Shown: one piece after another, positions 22,519 through 25,170 of the stretch
How the letters are laid out: each line of letters starts with the position of its first letter
How positions within the stretch are numbered: position 1 is the stretch's first letter
Assembly: GCA_964495595.1 (NCBI GenBank)
Contig: CAZBWH010000044.1
Location: forward strand, 1 to 25,170
DNA length: 25,170 nucleotides
Reading direction: 5' to 3'
Source of the DNA: CALMFQ01 sp964495595
GTDB taxonomy: Bacteria > Pseudomonadota > Gammaproteobacteria > Burkholderiales > SCOH01
Notes under the pieces: generated by a model
What the model was told of the DNA's origin: nothing
The model's input: the letters and a program-made list of their open reading frames with translations, nothing else
Database searches by the model: none
Made by a program: the position numbers and the translations under genes

Positions 22519-23831
22519 TCTGGCGGCCGCCAGCGGGCAAACGGCGATTGCTCGGCCGGCGCACCATACGCCCCGAAGTAGCGGCCGTCGCCCGCCCTGC
22601 CCTCAAAATCCTGCGTGGCCTCCGGATAGGCGGCCATCCAGCCGGGTGCAGGAGCCCGCAAACGCAAACGATCCGGCAAGGGGTCCAGCCGCAGCTGGCC
22701 CGCTTGCCCCAGAGGCCCCAGCAGATCGTGCGGGGCGTCCTGCACCGGGCCGGCATGATTGATCCCCTGCAAGCCACCAGCCATCGGCTCGGCGGCAAAC
22801 ACCGCGTTGCGGTCCACCCGCTGCACCCCGTCCTCGCCCTGCCAGCCGCCGCGCACCAGAATGCCAACTCCCCGGGCCACTACCGTGTTGTAAAACACGT
22901 CCACCTTGCGTGGCACGTCGTTGTGCGGCTGGATATGGACGGCATCACCAAAGGCATTGACCAGCAGATTGTGGTGAAACGCCAGGTTGCCCTCGCCCTG
23001 GAACAGCGCCTCAACCGGATTCTGGTAGAGGAAATTGCCATAAATCTCGTACCGGTCGTCCCTGCCCGGACCTTGCAATGGCCAGTGCCCAACCAGCAGG
23101 CTGGGCCGGGCGTCTGCGCCCTGGCTACTGTTGCCGCCCTTGATCAGCAGATTGTGGCGGATCACCGTGCGGCTCACCCCGGTCGGCAGGCCGGGCAAGT
23201 CGGGACGCGGTGCCTGGTGCTTGATCTGCAGGTTATAACCGATCGAGCCGGCAATCAGGTTGTGTTCGATCAGCCCGGCGACAAATGGCGCCCGGCCGTC
23301 GGAATTGCCCAGATACATGCCGGTGCCGGCCCCCAGGATGCGGTTGCCGCGGATCACCCAGTTCCACGCCGGACATTTGGTGGAAATGCCGACAAAGGGC
23401 TGGCCCAGGCCGTGGCGGAGAATGGTCAGGTTTTCCAGCGTAATGTGGTGGGCAAAGCGGGCATGGCCCTCGGCCTTGACCGCATCGGCAGGCTGATTGG
23501 CTCCGTCGAGCGTCAGGTCACGCACCTGCAGGTAGGCCGAATCGACAATGCTGACGGTATTGCGGCGCGCGCTGGCGACAAACCGGCTCTGCCCGCCCGC
23601 CGCGCCACGGATGACAATCGGCTGCCCGGCCGTGCCTGACAGACGGTGGAGCGGCAACCCCTCACGGTATACCCCGGCCGCCAGCACCAGTTCGTCACCC
23701 GGCCGCAGTTGCTTGAGTCTGGCCCGGTAATCGGCCGGCGTGGCAGCAATCTCGTCTGCCACCACCGGCAGGCTGCCGCAGATCAGCAGTAGCGCAGCCA
23801 GCCGTTTACGGCTTGACGACCGGCACGACAT
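22509..23831 (-). CDS. Secreted right-handed parallel beta-helix protein
   Basis: 440 residues. A basic N terminus and hydrophobic stretch (LAALLLICGSLPVVA) form a signal peptide ending near residue 25. The region from about 65 to 370 has repeated beta-helix turns of the type IRGNRILG, IEHNLIAGS, IRHNLLIKGG, IYGNFLYQNP and FHHNLLVNAF, as in polysaccharide lyases, epimerases and carbohydrate-processing proteins. It is probably periplasmic and acts on the polymer made by this locus. No catalytic residues can be assigned with confidence. ATG at 23831 overlaps the TPR gene by 26 bases; the longer frame from 23963 lies inside that gene. The final residues (EKR-stop) come from the inverted-repeat element. 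Confidence 0.87.
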   Translation of the reverse strand: MSCRSSSRKRLAALLLICGSLPVVADEIAATPADYRARLKQLRPGDELVLAAGVYREGLPLHRLSGTAGQPIVIRGAAGGQSRFVASARRNTVSIVDSAYLQVRDLTLDGANQPADAVKAEGHARFAHHITLENLTILRHGLGQPFVGISTKCPAWNWVIRGNRILGAGTGMYLGNSDGRAPFVAGLIEHNLIAGSIGYNLQIKHQAPRPDLPGLPTGVSRTVIRHNLLIKGGNSSQGADARPSLLVGHWPLQGPGRDDRYEIYGNFLYQNPVEALFQGEGNLAFHHNLLVNAFGDAVHIQPHNDVPRKVDVFYNTVVARGVGILVRGGWQGEDGVQRVDRNAVFAAEPMAGGLQGINHAGPVQDAPHDLLGPLGQAGQLRLDPLPDRLRLRAPAPGWMAAYPEATQDFEGRAGDGRYFGAYGAPAEQSPFARWRPPEKR

Positions 23832-24519
23832 CGGCAGGCGGGGTAACGTCGGCAGACTTGCTCGGGGCCGCCACCGCAGCCGGCTCGCGCCAGACGCCGG
23901 CGCGCTTGAGCTTGTCGCGCAGGCCGGGCAGGGGGAACCCCGCCTGATAGGCACGATGTGCATACGTCAGAGCAGCATCGTAGCGCTTCAAGTCAACCTG
24001 CAGCAGGCCGATGTTGTACGCCAGATTGGGATGGTCCGGCGCTTTTTTTTCCGCGTCGAGCAACAGTGCCAGCGCTGCATCCTGCTTGCCCTGCACGGCG
24101 TAGTACTGCGCCAGGGTCATCTGCGGCACCAGATCGTCCGGAGCGAATTCGATGGCCCGCTTGATAAAGCACTCCACGGAAACGGACGACTTCTGGATGT
24201 GTGTGGCCTTTTCACGCACCGCCAACCGCAGCAAGGACTGCAGGGCCCGAGGGTGATTGGGAACATGATTCAGTGTGTAAGCGATATCGGGAAACGGGTG
24301 CGCTGAAGTCATGCCTCTGACCAACGCTTCCACGTTACGGTTGAAGTGATACATTTCCACTGTGCCGAGTAACTTGGCCCGCTTTTCCAGATTATTGTAA
24401 TCAAATGGGTAATCACCCGCCCGCTGCACTGGTGCACAATCGGCCATATCCATCCCGGCTTGTGCACCTCCGGCCAGGCAACATGGCACCAGCGCCGTAA
24501 CAATCAATCGCTTCAGCAT
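23806..24519 (-). CDS. Secreted TPR protein of polysaccharide locus
   Basis: 237 residues. The signal peptide ends AQAG near residue 21. Tetratricopeptide-like helices run from about 118 to 185 (MTLAQYYAVQGKQDAALALLLDAE, split as LAQYYAVQGKQDAA and ALALLLDAE; then AYNIGLLQVDLKRYDAALTYAHRAYQ). The C-terminal tail is Pro/Val-rich and low in complexity. There is no lipobox Cys at the cleavage site. GAGGAA lies six bases before the ATG. It starts 36 bases after the glycosyltransferase stop and overlaps the beta-helix gene, so one operon is likely. TPR proteins in such loci commonly scaffold polymerisation or export; that role is inferred. Confidence 0.85.
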   Translation of the reverse strand: MLKRLIVTALVPCCLAGGAQAGMDMADCAPVQRAGDYPFDYNNLEKRAKLLGTVEMYHFNRNVEALVRGMTSAHPFPDIAYTLNHVPNHPRALQSLLRLAVREKATHIQKSSVSVECFIKRAIEFAPDDLVPQMTLAQYYAVQGKQDAALALLLDAEKKAPDHPNLAYNIGLLQVDLKRYDAALTYAHRAYQAGFPLPGLRDKLKRAGVWREPAAVAAPSKSADVTPPADVVPVVKP

Positions 24520-24555
24520 TGCTTATTCCTCGGCAAGTTTGATTTAAAGTGTCAG

Positions 24556-25170
24556 TCAGCAGCCGGAGACTTGATCCAGCAAACGGGCCAACTGCGCGGT
24601 ACGGCCACGGCGTGACGCATCGGTCACGGCCTGCCGGCTTGCCAGCGGCGCGTTACCCTGTTCGATCCGCTGCAGGAAATCGATCAGAGCGGTCAGGATC
24701 GCCCGGCTGTCGTCCAGCGGGGCAAGGGTGTCGATGCCGGCACGGCGGATAACGTCAGCGGTATCCCCTGCGGGATCGGTCAATGCCAGCAATGGCCGAC
24801 CGGCACGCAGGTATTCGTAGGCCTTGGCTGGAATCTGATTATTGCAGCAGGACGCCTGCAGTACGAGCAGACCATCGACAGCAACCATTTCTGCCAGCGC
24901 GTCGGCATACGGAATCGGCGGCGCCAGTTCAACCATATCCGCGATGCCCGCATCGTCCAGCATGATACGCAGCCGCTCGTCATTGACCGTGGCCCGCAAA
25001 CGCAGCAACAGGCGGCTGGCGAGCGGATGGCCACCTTGCTTGAGTTGCCGCATGGCTGCAAACAGCTGGGTCGGGTCGCGCTCCGCCGAATACACGATGC
25101 CGCTGTGCAACAGCACGATTCGGCCATCAACGCCAGCGGCCGGTTTACGGCCCGCCGCCAGCGTGAACGC
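24556..25170 (-). CDS. Glycosyltransferase, C-terminal part (runs off window)
   Basis: The reading frame stays open to the window edge (about 205 codons visible), so the true start is beyond 25170; the first internal GTG is not the start. LLHSGIVYSAERDP followed by the pattern AKAYEYLRAGRPLLAL and DTADVIRRAG is typical of the C-terminal, sugar-nucleotide-binding half of GT4-type (GT-B) glycosyltransferases. In the usual motif an acidic residue precedes the loop, here Glu in YEYL. It likely adds a sugar to the lipid-linked repeat unit later handled by the Wzy-like protein. It is the most upstream gene of the minus-strand polysaccharide group visible here. Confidence 0.85.
   Translation of the reverse strand, partial: AFTLAAGRKPAAGVDGRIVLLHSGIVYSAERDPTQLFAAMRQLKQGGHPLASRLLLRLRATVNDERLRIMLDDAGIADMVELAPPIPYADALAEMVAVDGLLVLQASCCNNQIPAKAYEYLRAGRPLLALTDPAGDTADVIRRAGIDTLAPLDDSRAILTALIDFLQRIEQGNAPLASRQAVTDASRRGRTAQLARLLDQVSGC

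Overview
The window is GC-rich, gene-dense chromosomal DNA from a Gram-negative bacterium. The gene content (PilD-type prepilins, an argH/algZ/algR block, olsB/olsA ornithine-lipid genes, symmetrical ApaH, a Wzy-type polymerase) suggests a betaproteobacterium, perhaps of the Neisseriales/Chromobacteriaceae. That placement is inferred from gene content and protein style, not from a marker gene.

Layout. (1) 1-2124: a near-perfect 922-bp direct duplication. Each copy carries the same 196-residue type IV prepilin-like gene on the minus strand, with its terminator and a consensus sigma-54 (-24/-12) promoter. The 150-bp spacer between copies holds a degraded, about 80% identical relic of the 5' part of the adjacent sensor kinase gene and a (GCCGGG)4 tract. 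(2) 2125-6663: an orphan membrane histidine kinase (+) faces a minus-strand run radC, large pseudopilin, pseudopilin. The two pseudopilins share a Cys/LPW-containing periplasmic motif. (3) 6822-11899: aldehyde dehydrogenase, a shared bidirectional terminator, a NIT-like chemoreceptor, and a small bis-haem ferric-reductase-like flavoprotein. (4) 12029-15229: argH divergent from an AlgZ/FimS-AlgR-type LytTR two-component system, as in Pseudomonas, where AlgZR controls type IV pili. (5) 15382-19030: alpha/beta hydrolase, a palindrome cluster, apaH, and olsA/olsB for ornithine lipids. A three-unit Pho-box-like array (7-bp units every 11 bp) lies upstream of olsB and points at it. (6) 19220-25170: a periplasmic trypsin-like protease, then a minus-strand exopolysaccharide group: glycosyltransferase (cut by the window edge), TPR lipoprotein-size secreted protein, parallel beta-helix protein, and a large Wzy/O-antigen-ligase-like protein. 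A 140-bp element with terminal inverted repeats sits between the last two.

Most interesting parts. The prepilin locus at 75-6000 looks like an uncharacterised pilus or pseudopilus system with sigma-54 control and an orphan kinase, caught in the act of duplication and decay. The olsB region looks like a phosphate-starvation membrane-remodelling unit whose control can be read from the DNA. All functional statements rest on sequence motifs read by eye; no database search was possible.
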